This document shows positions 34,731 to 42,434 of a stretch of DNA of 59,743 nt, one piece after another. Each line of letters opens with the position of its first letter. Within the stretch, counting starts at the first letter, position 1. Where the stretch lies: positions 1 to 59,743 of the forward strand of contig CADBYC010000007.1 in assembly GCA_902798755.1 (NCBI GenBank), written 5' to 3'. The notes beneath the pieces were generated by a model, which searched no databases, was not told the origin of the DNA, and was given only the letters and a program-made list of their open reading frames with translations. This stretch comes from an uncultured Ruminococcus sp. (GTDB lineage Bacteria; Bacillota; Clostridia; Oscillospirales; Acutalibacteraceae). The translations under genes and the position numbers were made by a program.

Positions 34731-35015
34731 CTATCTGAAATGAATTTGCAGACGGCAATTGTTGCCGAAGAAGCTCGCCCTCGCTGTCGCGAGCTTCTCT
34801 CCGACTGTGACCGTCAGGAGCAGGGTATACTCTGTCAGCGAGTGGATCGGAGTATGCAGGGTACAGCCTGTAGCGGCAGATGAAGCCTTTGACCGTTCAA
34901 CGACAGCGCCGTTTTGTATCAGAAACAGATCATAGGCGCGTTGCTCGCCGTCAGAGATCGTCCATGAGATATGGATAGCGGTATCGTTTTGTATCGTCAA
35001 TTCCCTGATTATCAT
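34731..35015 (-). CDS. Orphan fibronectin-III-like small protein
   Basis: A 94-residue protein with no signal peptide. The pattern (AIHISWTISDGEQRAYDLFL, then LTEYTLLLTVTVGEKLATA) looks like a single FN3-type beta-sandwich and recalls the N-terminal domain of alpha-L-rhamnosidases. GAGGAGGAA is 5 nt before the ATG, so it is probably expressed. It may be a stand-alone domain or the surviving start of a larger broken gene; the sequence after the stop is a terminator, and no further homologous frame is evident. Confidence 0.5.
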   Translation of the reverse strand: MIIRELTIQNDTAIHISWTISDGEQRAYDLFLIQNGAVVERSKASSAATGCTLHTPIHSLTEYTLLLTVTVGEKLATARASFFGNNCRLQIHFR

Positions 35016-35046
35016 ACCGATTCCTCCTCGCTTTCTTGGTAGCCAC

Positions 35047-35202
35047 TGATTAATTCACGCCTGACGGCTGAGCACGCAACTCGCTTGCATCTTTTCCGTC
35101 ATACTGCCCAAAAATCCTTGTCCATACGTCAGTATGCACGCGGATTGTTTGGACACTCTGACGAAAAATCTGTCTGCGCGATTTGCGCACTCGAATTAAT
35201 CA
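35047..35202. mobile_element. MITE-like element with 10-bp terminal inverted repeats
   Basis: TGATTAATTC at the left end and GAATTAATCA at the right end are perfect inverted repeats. Inside, CATACTG/CAGTATG and several GTC/GAC and GCG/CGC arms allow a long fold. It is non-coding. The rest of the gap up to the sigma gene (35203-35397) is AT-rich and holds that gene's control region, with a palindrome ACGACGTCGT just before its ribosome site. Confidence 0.55.
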
Positions 35203-35397
35203 TTGTCTACCTTGATTATAGCCATCATCATGCAAGAAACCTGTCGAATGATGGAAAATCCAAAAGAGGAAGTTACAATTTTATCATATCTGATGCAAAG
35301 TATAAGAGCATATGGTAAAATATTTTCAAATTCAATGCAACACTTTGAAGATTATTTTACACTATATGATTGAACGACGTCGTCAGAGGTGATAAAA

Positions 35398-35904
35398 ATG
35401 GATGTAAAGCTCTTGGCAAGACAAGCGTCCGCAGGCGATAAAGAGGCGTTCGCCGCCCTCTATATGCGCTATCGGGACGATCTGTACCGCTATGCGTATT
35501 TTTGTCTCGGCAATGAGGAGGACGCGCGCGACGCGGTGTCCGCGTGTATCGTCGAGGCGTACGAGGGAATATTCGGTCTGAGGAACGCTGAGGCGTTCAA
35601 GTCGTGGATTTTCCGTATCCTCTATCGCTGCTGCTGTCGCTATATCGCTCAGCAAAATGACATGAGGAACAACCGCGCAGACGTAGAGGAACTGCAAAAG
35701 CTTCCCGCTGAGAACAGCGCCATATCACCCGAGGTCAAAGAGGCGTTTGGTATCCTCGATCCTTGCGACAGAGATATCGTCCTTCTGTCGGTGATCGGCG
35801 GCTACAACAGCCCCGAGATCGCCGCGATGACAGGGCTCAACCCCTCGACCGTGCGCTCAAGACTCAAACGGGCGCTTGCAAAAATGAAACAGTTTTTGGA
35901 GTGA
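35398..35904 (+). CDS. ECF-type RNA polymerase sigma factor
   Basis: A 168-residue sigma factor. Region 2 spans about 10-75 (DKEAFAALYMRYRDDLYRYA, FKSWIFRILYRC) and region 4 about 110-165 (LDPCDRDIVLLSVIGGYNSP, IAAMTGLNPSTVRSRLKRAL with the recognition helix). AGAGGTGA precedes the chosen ATG; an in-frame GTG 9 nt earlier is part of that site. The next gene starts 5 nt later and encodes a membrane-anchored extracellular protein, a typical sigma/anti-sigma layout. An RCCCRY cluster of cysteines near residue 80 is unusual. Confidence 0.88.
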   Translation: MDVKLLARQASAGDKEAFAALYMRYRDDLYRYAYFCLGNEEDARDAVSACIVEAYEGIFGLRNAEAFKSWIFRILYRCCCRYIAQQNDMRNNRADVEELQKLPAENSAISPEVKEAFGILDPCDRDIVLLSVIGGYNSPEIAAMTGLNPSTVRSRLKRALAKMKQFLE

Positions 35905-35909
35905 TCATA

Positions 35910-37934
35910 ATGAAAAACGATTTGGATTTTATCAGGGATAAGATAGAGAACAGCGGCGTTCGCGCGCCCGAGGATATGAACGAACAGTATGTCGCGAAAA
36001 TGACGGAGAACGTCGCGCCCAAGCTCGACGCCGCAAAGCAGGAGAAGCCGAAGCGCAAGGGCTGGAAGATCGCTCTCTCCGCTACGGCGGCGGTACTGGT
36101 AGCGGTGATCGCGCTGACGATTATTCTGCGCGTTGTCGGCGGGAGCGGTGTGCGCAATATCACCTTCCCGAGTGGACTGGCGCTCAAGCAGTTCAGCAGC
36201 TATGATCAGATCAGAGATGAAGTCAGCCGCCTGAGAAAGGCACAGGAAAAGGGTGACTTTTGGGATAATCTAAAAGGTATTTCCCGTGCGTTAGGCAACG
36301 ATTTGTATATGGAGGAAAGCGGAAGCTCCTCGAAGGATTACGCCGCAAGCGACTCTGCGACAGGCAGTTCGGGCGCGGCGTCCTCTCAAAGCCACAGCGA
36401 GACCTACGAGCAGGTCTCGGGCGTGAACGAAGCCGATATCATCAAGACCGACGGCAAGTATATCTACTGTGTTGACAGCTATAATATGGGCGAGATCGTT
36501 ATCTTCTCCGCACAGGGCAAGGACTCCCGCCGTGTCGCAACGATCGACGTCGCGAAGCAGTCCGCGGCGACCGAGGATGAAGCGGACTTTGACTATTTCA
36601 GCTACTACGGCTACGGTCCTAACGTGGACGAGATCTATCTCAAAGACGACCGCCTGATCGTGCTGAGCGTTGACAGGGAAGACAGCTGTGAGCATACGAC
36701 AGTACAGGTCTATGACGTGTCCGATATCAACAACATCGCCCTGCTCGACAGCATGTCGCAGAGCGGCAATTACAGCTCCAGCCGCATGATCGGCGACACC
36801 CTCTATACTGTCAGCTCCTACTATCCGTATGAGAACAAGGTCATGCCCGTGTGCGGCAGGGGAGAGCAGCCCGACGGCATACCTGCCGAATGTATCTATA
36901 CCCTCGCGGGCAATGATACCGACAGCTTTCTGGTGCTCAGCGCCTACGATACCCTCGACTTTACCGCACAGACCGAAAGCAAGTCGATCTTAGGCGGCGT
37001 GGACGATATCTATTGCAACGAGAACCATATGTATATCTATTCCACCGTCTGGGACGACGCGAATCGTGCCGATGATTGGAGCGGCAGTTATAACGTAAGC
37101 ACGCAGATCTTGAAGGTCGATCTGACCGACGGCCTCAGCTTTACCGCTTATGCTTCGGTAAAGGGGCAGGTCGACGACCAATACGCGCTCGATGAATACG
37201 ACGGAAATCTGCGGATCGCCACCACGACCTATGATTATCTGGACGGTAACGATTCCAACCATCTTTTTGTGCTGGACGACAGCCTGAACGTGATCGGCTC
37301 TGTCAACGGCTTTGCCGAGAACGAGAGCATCAAGGCAGTGCAATATATGGGCGATACGGCGTATGTCATCACCTATGAGCAGACCGACCCGCTCTTTGTC
37401 ATCGATCTGAGCGCTCCGACCGCTCCCGCGATCTTGGGCGAAGTGAAGATCAGCGGCTTCTCTACCATGCTCGTCCCCATTGACGAAAACACCCTGCTCG
37501 GTATCGGTTACCACACCGAGGACGAGGATTATACCACGCTCGAAGTGCAGGAGGGCTTGAAGCTCGCTCTCTTTGACGTCAGCGATAAGGCGAACCCAAA
37601 GGTGCTCGACAGCAAGTCGTATCTCTACTGCGATTCTGAGGTGCAGTACAACCCCAAGGCGTTGGTCTATAACCCCGACCGCAATGACTTCATCATTCCG
37701 CTGAACTACTCAAACTGGGGGCATTACGACTCCGCTAAACAGGAGTACGTTTACGTTGATGATTACTACGGCGGCGTGCTGAATTTCCGAGTTGACGGCG
37801 GTAAGCTCAACGAGATCAGCCGATATAAAACAGACTATGACGCGGTGGACCGCTGCGTCTATGTCGGCGATACGATCTACATGACTCACTATGAGGATGA
37901 CGGCTTGGAGATCGACAGTGTAAAATACAAATAA
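35910..37934 (+). CDS. Membrane-anchored beta-propeller protein, candidate anti-sigma factor
   Basis: A 674-residue protein. Residues 1-49 are cytoplasmic and charged, one membrane segment spans about 50-73 (KIALSATAAVLVAVIALTII), and the rest lies outside. After a Ser/Gly-rich linker come beta-propeller blades with repeated (V)YDVSD, LFVLDDSLNV, PLFVIDLSAP and LALFDVSDKANP motifs, matching the secreted Beta_propel family. The short cytoplasmic part directly after an ECF sigma gene suggests it holds the sigma factor and responds to an extracellular signal. This is inference; no classical zinc-containing anti-sigma motif is seen. Confidence 0.82.
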   Translation: MKNDLDFIRDKIENSGVRAPEDMNEQYVAKMTENVAPKLDAAKQEKPKRKGWKIALSATAAVLVAVIALTIILRVVGGSGVRNITFPSGLALKQFSSYDQIRDEVSRLRKAQEKGDFWDNLKGISRALGNDLYMEESGSSSKDYAASDSATGSSGAASSQSHSETYEQVSGVNEADIIKTDGKYIYCVDSYNMGEIVIFSAQGKDSRRVATIDVAKQSAATEDEADFDYFSYYGYGPNVDEIYLKDDRLIVLSVDREDSCEHTTVQVYDVSDINNIALLDSMSQSGNYSSSRMIGDTLYTVSSYYPYENKVMPVCGRGEQPDGIPAECIYTLAGNDTDSFLVLSAYDTLDFTAQTESKSILGGVDDIYCNENHMYIYSTVWDDANRADDWSGSYNVSTQILKVDLTDGLSFTAYASVKGQVDDQYALDEYDGNLRIATTTYDYLDGNDSNHLFVLDDSLNVIGSVNGFAENESIKAVQYMGDTAYVITYEQTDPLFVIDLSAPTAPAILGEVKISGFSTMLVPIDENTLLGIGYHTEDEDYTTLEVQEGLKLALFDVSDKANPKVLDSKSYLYCDSEVQYNPKALVYNPDRNDFIIPLNYSNWGHYDSAKQEYVYVDDYYGGVLNFRVDGGKLNEISRYKTDYDAVDRCVYVGDTIYMTHYEDDGLEIDSVKYK

Positions 37935-37954
37935 TTCTAATACAGAATAATAAC

Positions 37955-37988
37955 AACGGGCTGTTGCAGTAAAGCGACAGCCCGTTTT
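37955..37988. terminator. Terminator between convergent genes
   Basis: AACGGGCTGT, 12 nt, ACAGCCCGTT with a T4 tail on the plus strand; it lies between the stops of the propeller and glycosyltransferase genes and may serve both. Confidence 0.8.
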
Positions 37989-37995
37989 GCGGTGT

Positions 37996-38994
37996 TTATG
38001 GATATTTTTTTCTCATATATAACATACGCGCGATCGTGCTCACCCCGATCATCAGGAGCGAGGATAACAGCTTTGCGAGATAGATATTCATGCCGAGCGC
38101 CGTCAGCCCCCACGTCATGGCAACGTCGCAGATCAGGACGATCGCCGAAGTGATCAGGTATCGCCCGATGGGCAGCTTCTCCGAGAAGGAAATCGCCTTG
38201 TTCAGTATCGCTTTCAGCAATATACAGCACACTCGCGCGATCACGCACGGCACAAGCCAAGAGCGCATGAGAGTAGCCAAAATCACAAACAGCAGATAGC
38301 CCGCAAGCCCCGCCGTCAGAGAGGGCAGCTTGTAGCGCAGGAATTCCTTGTTAAGCGACACGGTGTCCGCAAAGGGGCGGAAGTGTGAGGCAGCGTTATT
38401 GTCGAAGTAAACGGTCTTGATCTCTGTCTCGATGATCTCCGTATCGGCGCATTCGAGGATCATGTCGATCTCAAATTCGTAGCGGTGACCCGGGAGCTTC
38501 AGAAAGCGGGGGAGAAGTCTGTCGGAAAAAGCCCTCAACCCCGTCTGTGTTTCGTATATCTTCCTGCCTGTCGTCAGGCGATACAGCACGCGGGTGATAC
38601 CGTTGCCGATCCTGCTTTTGATGGGCGCGGCCTTGCCGAGATTCCGCTTGCCTAAAATCAGGCTGTCGGGGTGCATTGTCGCCGCTTCGCTGACCTTGAC
38701 GATATCCTCGACTCTGTGCTGACCGTCCGCGTCGGCGGTAACGACGGTGTAGGGCTGTTGAAATATTTCTGCGATACAGCGCAGTCCGTATTTCAGCGCC
38801 TCGCCCTTGCCGCGGTTGTTCTGATACCGTTTGACGTCGGCATACTGTGACGCTTTGTTGAAGATCGCGTCATAGTTTTCTCCGCTGCCGTCGTCGATGA
38901 CCAAGACGGAAAAGTTCAGCTCGCTCAATTTCTTGAGCAAGTCTATCATTCTGTCCTCGGGACAGTACGCGGGTATCAGCGCGATCTTTTGCAA
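37996..38994 (-). CDS. Family 2 glycosyltransferase fused to a GtrA-like membrane domain
   Basis: A 332-residue protein. Residues 1-205 form a GT2 domain of the dolichol-phosphate-mannose-synthase type: IALIPAYCPED, VLVIDDGSGEN, NRGKGEALKYG and the metal-binding TADADGQH. Residues about 215-330 hold four membrane helices like GtrA flippases (SLTAGLAGYLLFVILATLMR and following). The combination suggests transfer of a sugar to a lipid carrier and its movement across the membrane. The start is TTG with GAGGTG 5 nt upstream; no in-frame ATG fits. Confidence 0.88.
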   Translation of the reverse strand: MQKIALIPAYCPEDRMIDLLKKLSELNFSVLVIDDGSGENYDAIFNKASQYADVKRYQNNRGKGEALKYGLRCIAEIFQQPYTVVTADADGQHRVEDIVKVSEAATMHPDSLILGKRNLGKAAPIKSRIGNGITRVLYRLTTGRKIYETQTGLRAFSDRLLPRFLKLPGHRYEFEIDMILECADTEIIETEIKTVYFDNNAASHFRPFADTVSLNKEFLRYKLPSLTAGLAGYLLFVILATLMRSWLVPCVIARVCCILLKAILNKAISFSEKLPIGRYLITSAIVLICDVAMTWGLTALGMNIYLAKLLSSLLMIGVSTIARMLYMRKKYP

Positions 38995-39111
38995 AACATC
39001 ACCTCATTTTCCGAAAACGTGTCTTTTCAAAGCATACCATATCGAGCGTTTTTACGCAAGGCTTTTGTATAAGAGCGCAAAGCAAAAGCAGCCGTGAAAT
39101 AACAATGCGTC

Positions 39112-39203
39112 GTCATAGAGAGGAGCGATTGACGTGGCGATTTCCCAAGGTGCTATCTTGGCTTTGTGAGATTGCCACGGGCTAAAGCCCTCGCAATGAC
39201 TGC
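39112..39203. repeat. Intergenic repeat nested in a hairpin, copy 2
   Basis: This copy is inverted relative to the one near 34608. Its right part (39170-39203) is the exact complement of 34 bp there. Beyond the shared core the two drift but keep CACGTC and GCTCC blocks. It too is enclosed by complementary flanks, GTGAAA...GCG before and CGTTTTTTCAC after. The 230-bp gap between the glycosyltransferase start and the epimerase gene holds nothing else recognisable. Confidence 0.65.
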
Positions 39204-39226
39204 GTTTTTTCACAACTGCTTGAAAA

Positions 39227-40282
39227 CTACTTTGTCGGTTCAACCGAGAATCGGTAAACGGTTTTCTGATGATAAGTCTTGCCTTTTTTCAGGGTCGAGT
39301 CAGGGAATTCGGGGAGATTTACGGCGTTCGGGAATCCCTGCGCTTCCAGGCAAAAGCCGCCGAAACGCGGATATTTGATACCGCCTTTTCCGCAAGGCGC
39401 GGAATCCTCGTGAAGATAATTGCCTGTGTAAAGCTGAACGCCCGCTTCTGTCGTCAGCGCGGTGAGGACGATACCGCTGTTACGGCTTTTGACTGTGGCG
39501 ATGTGCTTCAACTTGCCCTTTTCGCCGTTTAATACCATATTGTGGTCGTACCCTCCGGCAAGACGAAGCTGTATATCGTCACTAAAGATATCCGCTCCGA
39601 TCGCCTTTTCCTCGCGAAAATCGAATGGTGTGTCCTTGACGGAAATAATCTTTCCTGTCGCGATATGGTTTTCGTTCAGTTCTGTGAAGCCGTCGGCGTT
39701 CATTTTCAACGTATGGTTGAGAATATCAGCGCCGTCCTGACCGTTGAGATCGAAGTAGGTGTGATTCGTAAGATTGACGACGGTATCTTCGTCGGCAGTT
39801 GCCGTGTATTCGATCTCAAGCGCGTTATCGTCCGTCAGACGATAGACGACTTCACCCGTCAGCGTACCGGGATAACCTTCCTCCGACGGCAGGCTGACAT
39901 AGGGGAACACGACCGAGTTGTCCCTGATGATGCCCTCAAACAGCCTGTGCGAAAAAGTGCCGTGCAGATGGTTCTCGCCGTCATTTTTTTGCAACTGATA
40001 GGTCTTGCTGTTCAGCGAAAATCGCGCGCCGCCGATACGGTTTGCGTATCTGCCGACGAACGCGCCGATATAACAGCTTCCCTTTTCGTAACCCTGAGCG
40101 TCATCGTAGCCGAGCGCGACGTCACGCAAATCGCCGTCTTTGTCGGGGACGATGATACTCTGTACCGCGCAGCCGTAGTCGATGATCCCGACCTGCATGC
40201 CGCTGTCGTTCACCAAAGTATATTTTGTGACCGTTCTGCCGTCCGATAGCGTGCCGAACGGCTGGGTGGATATGTTGATCAT
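39227..40282 (-). CDS. galM: Aldose 1-epimerase (galactose mutarotase)
   Basis: A 351-residue enzyme interconverting alpha and beta anomers of galactose and other aldoses, feeding GalK. Diagnostic segments: YGCAVQSIIVPDKDG, GRYANRIGGARFSL, NDGENHLHGT with the catalytic His, NLTNHTYFDLNGQ, GYDHNMVL and the catalytic Glu in FGGFCLEAQGFPNAVN. It starts 3 nt after the YcxB-like gene, whose promoter it shares. It lies apart from galK/galT but only about 11 kb away. Confidence 0.95.
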   Translation of the reverse strand: MINISTQPFGTLSDGRTVTKYTLVNDSGMQVGIIDYGCAVQSIIVPDKDGDLRDVALGYDDAQGYEKGSCYIGAFVGRYANRIGGARFSLNSKTYQLQKNDGENHLHGTFSHRLFEGIIRDNSVVFPYVSLPSEEGYPGTLTGEVVYRLTDDNALEIEYTATADEDTVVNLTNHTYFDLNGQDGADILNHTLKMNADGFTELNENHIATGKIISVKDTPFDFREEKAIGADIFSDDIQLRLAGGYDHNMVLNGEKGKLKHIATVKSRNSGIVLTALTTEAGVQLYTGNYLHEDSAPCGKGGIKYPRFGGFCLEAQGFPNAVNLPEFPDSTLKKGKTYHQKTVYRFSVEPTK

Positions 40283-40285
40283 GGA

Positions 40286-40816
40286 TTATCCGCGCTTTCT
40301 CTTATTATTCTCGATGATCTGCTGAACATAGGGGAGGAATTCCTCTTCCTTGCCGACGGAGAACGCACCTTTTTTGAAAACATACACCATCTTATCCGTC
40401 GTCTGGATCATGTAATAATGCTTGGTGACAAATACTTTCAGAAAGTGTGAGAAAGGAACGGTGACGGGCTCCTCGCGGTCGGACGATTCGCTGATCAGCT
40501 CCTCGTCGGTCAGGGTCGCTGTTACAGTGACCTCGCCCTTGTTGTTGGTGTCTTCGGCAAGGCGCTTTTTGCCCGCCTGTATCGCGGAGTAGTAGCGGTA
40601 GAACAGGACGAACAGCACAATGACCACCATCGCGAATACCGCCATATTGGCGTAGAGCAGTCCGCTGATCAGACACATGACGATGTTGACGACGAAGATC
40701 ACGCCCAGCAGGACAAGACTCGTGATCATCATGGGTGAGGTGAGGTGCAGGTAGCGGTACAGCTCCTGCTCGATTTCGAATACGCGCGGAAAGCGGCTGA
40801 CAAATTTCAGTTGCAT
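40286..40816 (-). CDS. YcxB-like membrane protein
   Basis: A 176-residue protein with two adjacent membrane segments (about 31-52 and 58-76) and a cytoplasmic beta-rich C-terminus (VTVPFSHFLKVFVTKHYYMI, then MVYVFKKGAF) as in the YcxB family, whose function is unknown. GGAGG precedes the ATG. It is the first gene of a two-gene unit with galM, so a link with sugar metabolism is possible but rests on position only. Confidence 0.7.
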   Translation of the reverse strand: MQLKFVSRFPRVFEIEQELYRYLHLTSPMMITSLVLLGVIFVVNIVMCLISGLLYANMAVFAMVVIVLFVLFYRYYSAIQAGKKRLAEDTNNKGEVTVTATLTDEELISESSDREEPVTVPFSHFLKVFVTKHYYMIQTTDKMVYVFKKGAFSVGKEEEFLPYVQQIIENNKRKRG

Positions 40817-40868
40817 AAGGTCCTCCGATGTATTGATTGACTTTGAGTTGTGAGGTGCGGTTTTCTAT

Positions 40869-40898
40869 AGTATACCATATCCGTTTACACGATTGCAA
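40869..40898 (-). promoter_or_regulatory. Promoter for the ycxB-like/galM unit
   Basis: Minus strand: TTGCAA (40893-40898), 18 nt, TATACT (40869-40874), about 50 nt before the ycxB-like ATG. Confidence 0.6.
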
Positions 40899-40943
40899 CG
40901 GTAGAGTGAATGAATCAGGCTATTTTGATAAAAGCCCGGTGCA

Positions 40944-40983
40944 ACGAAATCCCCCGAGCGGAAGGAAAGGGCCGCTCGGGGGA
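40944..40983 (-). terminator. Terminator of the msmK-type gene
   Basis: TCCCCCGAGCGG (40950-40961) and CCGCTCGGGGGA (40972-40983) form a 12-bp perfect stem; on the minus strand it is followed by TTTCGTT. Confidence 0.8.
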
Positions 40984-41073
40984 CTCAGAAAGGAACGTAT
41001 TAGAGAAAATAAAAATGAAGAAAATCAACGGTTGCTTTTTGGAAAGGAAAAACTCTAATACATATAGGTCTTA

Positions 41074-42222
41074 TCAGTATTTCGCGCACTCGGGAGCGTT
41101 AGCCTTTGCCGATACCTCGTCGTACCAGATCAGGTTGTTGCCGGTCTCTTCGTCGAAGAGCTGAATCAGCTCGGGAGCTACGTCGAATTTAACGGTAGTG
41201 CCCATGGATACGTCAGCGCTCAGACCGACGGTCGGGATAACCATGACGACTGCGTCGTCGCCGCTGAGAGCGTGGATGTTGTACTCAGTGCCCATCATCT
41301 CGCTGACTTCGATCTTTGCTTCGAGCTTGCCGCTGCCGACGGTGATGTGCTGGGGACGAACGCCCGCTACGATGTTGGTGGGCTTTGCACCCTTTGCTTT
41401 GAGCGCCTTCTGCTGGAAGTCGGAGAGCTTGAACTTCTCGCCGCGGATCTCAGCATAGTATACGCCGTCCTCGAGCAGGAGCTTGCTGCCTTTGAAGAAG
41501 TTCATGACGGGCATGCCGATGAAGCCTGCTACAAAGAGGTTCACGGGGCTGTTGAACAGCTCCTGAGGAGTACCGATCTGATGTACATAACCGTCCTTCA
41601 TGATGACGATGCGGTCCGCGAGGGTCATCGCTTCGGTCTGGTCATGGGTGACATACATAAAGGTTGTGTCGATACGCTGACGGAGCTTGATGATCTCCGC
41701 GCGCATTTCGTTTCTGAGCTTCGCGTCCAGGTTGGAGAGAGGCTCGTCCATCAGGAATACTTTGGGGTTTCTTACCATAGCTCTGCCGATGGCGACGCGC
41801 TGGCGCTGACCGCCGGAGAGAGCCTTGGGCTTTCTGTCAAGATACTGGGTGATGCCGAGGATGTTGGCGACTTCCTTGACCTTTGCGTCAATGTCAGCCT
41901 TGGGAGTTCTCTTGAGCTTCAAAGCAAACGCCATGTTGTCGCGGACGGTCATGTGCGGATACAGCGCGTAGTTCTGGAAAACCATCGCGATATCTCTGTC
42001 CTTGGGGACGATGTCGTTCATCAGGTTGCCGTCGATGTACAGCTCGCCCTCGGAGATGTCCTCAAGACCCGCGACCATGCGCAGGGTGGTGGACTTACCG
42101 CAGCCGGACGGACCGACCAGAACGATGAACTCCTTGTCCTTGATGTGCAGATTGACATCATGTACAGCGGTTACTTTGTTGTCATAGATTTTCTTGATTC
42201 CCTTTAAAATGACTTCGGACAT
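41074..42222 (-). CDS. msmK: Sugar ABC transporter ATP-binding protein (MsmK/UgpC type)
   Basis: A 382-residue ATPase of the CUT1 sugar-importer family. Walker A GPSGCGKST at 37-45, Q-loop VFQNYALYPHMTV, signature LSGGQRQRVAIGRA, Walker B VFLMDEPLSNLDA, and a C-terminal OB-type regulatory region (about 240-382). CUT1 ATPases are often shared by several importers; the permeases and binding protein on the other strand lack their own ATPase, so this is their likely motor. The start is set by homology (MSEVILKGIKKIY); no ribosome site is close, and an in-frame extension upstream runs through a structured leader. Confidence 0.95.
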   Translation of the reverse strand: MSEVILKGIKKIYDNKVTAVHDVNLHIKDKEFIVLVGPSGCGKSTTLRMVAGLEDISEGELYIDGNLMNDIVPKDRDIAMVFQNYALYPHMTVRDNMAFALKLKRTPKADIDAKVKEVANILGITQYLDRKPKALSGGQRQRVAIGRAMVRNPKVFLMDEPLSNLDAKLRNEMRAEIIKLRQRIDTTFMYVTHDQTEAMTLADRIVIMKDGYVHQIGTPQELFNSPVNLFVAGFIGMPVMNFFKGSKLLLEDGVYYAEIRGEKFKLSDFQQKALKAKGAKPTNIVAGVRPQHITVGSGKLEAKIEVSEMMGTEYNIHALSGDDAVVMVIPTVGLSADVSMGTTVKFDVAPELIQLFDEETGNNLIWYDEVSAKANAPECAKY

Positions 42223-42340
42223 AAACACGACTCTGACGATAATGCCTCCGCAAAACCGCCTCACGGTCAGCCGCTTTGTGCTGATCCGCATTACGGCAGG
42301 TCTCCACGCTGCCGCACCGTGAGTCTGACGGTGTTGACAT
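42182..42340 (-). CDS. Possible upstream reading frame overlapping msmK
   Basis: AAGGAGG (42343-42349) lies only 2 nt before an ATG that opens 52 codons (MSTPSDSRCGSVETC...) and ends inside msmK in another frame. The product is polar and resembles nothing I know. The tight spacing is poor for initiation. It may be a leader frame that couples translation to RNA folding, or just chance within the structured leader. Confidence 0.2.
   Translation of the reverse strand: MSTPSDSRCGSVETCRNADQHKAADREAVLRRHYRQSRVYVRSHFKGNQENL
42260..42323 (-). promoter_or_regulatory. Three-way-junction RNA in the msmK leader
   Basis: On the minus strand: P1 CTCACGGT (42316-42323) pairs with ACCGTGAG (42260-42267), 8 perfect bp. 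Inside are hairpin CGGCAG/CTGCCG (42309-42314 with 42294-42299) and hairpin CAGC/GCTG (42280-42283 with 42268-42271), the latter stacked directly on P1. Further upstream GGATTG/CAATCC and GCGCCG/CGGCG hairpins occur. No known riboswitch class is recognised. The element ends about 38 nt before the msmK start. Confidence 0.5.
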
Positions 42341-42434
42341 AACCTCCTTCTGGATGTACGCCGCTCATACAGTGGAGTGAAACGGCGCCATGGGGATTGG
42401 ATCGGTCTGCGCAATCCTTGGGACTGCATAGAAC

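Noticed and set aside
40910-41164. Plus-strand small frame across the msmK terminator
   Set aside because: It reads through a 12-bp terminator stem and into the msmK 3' end antisense, with no start signals.
42338-42340. Calling the 52-codon frame before msmK a real gene
   Set aside because: Spacing from AAGGAGG is only 2 nt, the product has no recognisable features, and the DNA is better explained as a structured leader; kept only as a low-confidence entry.
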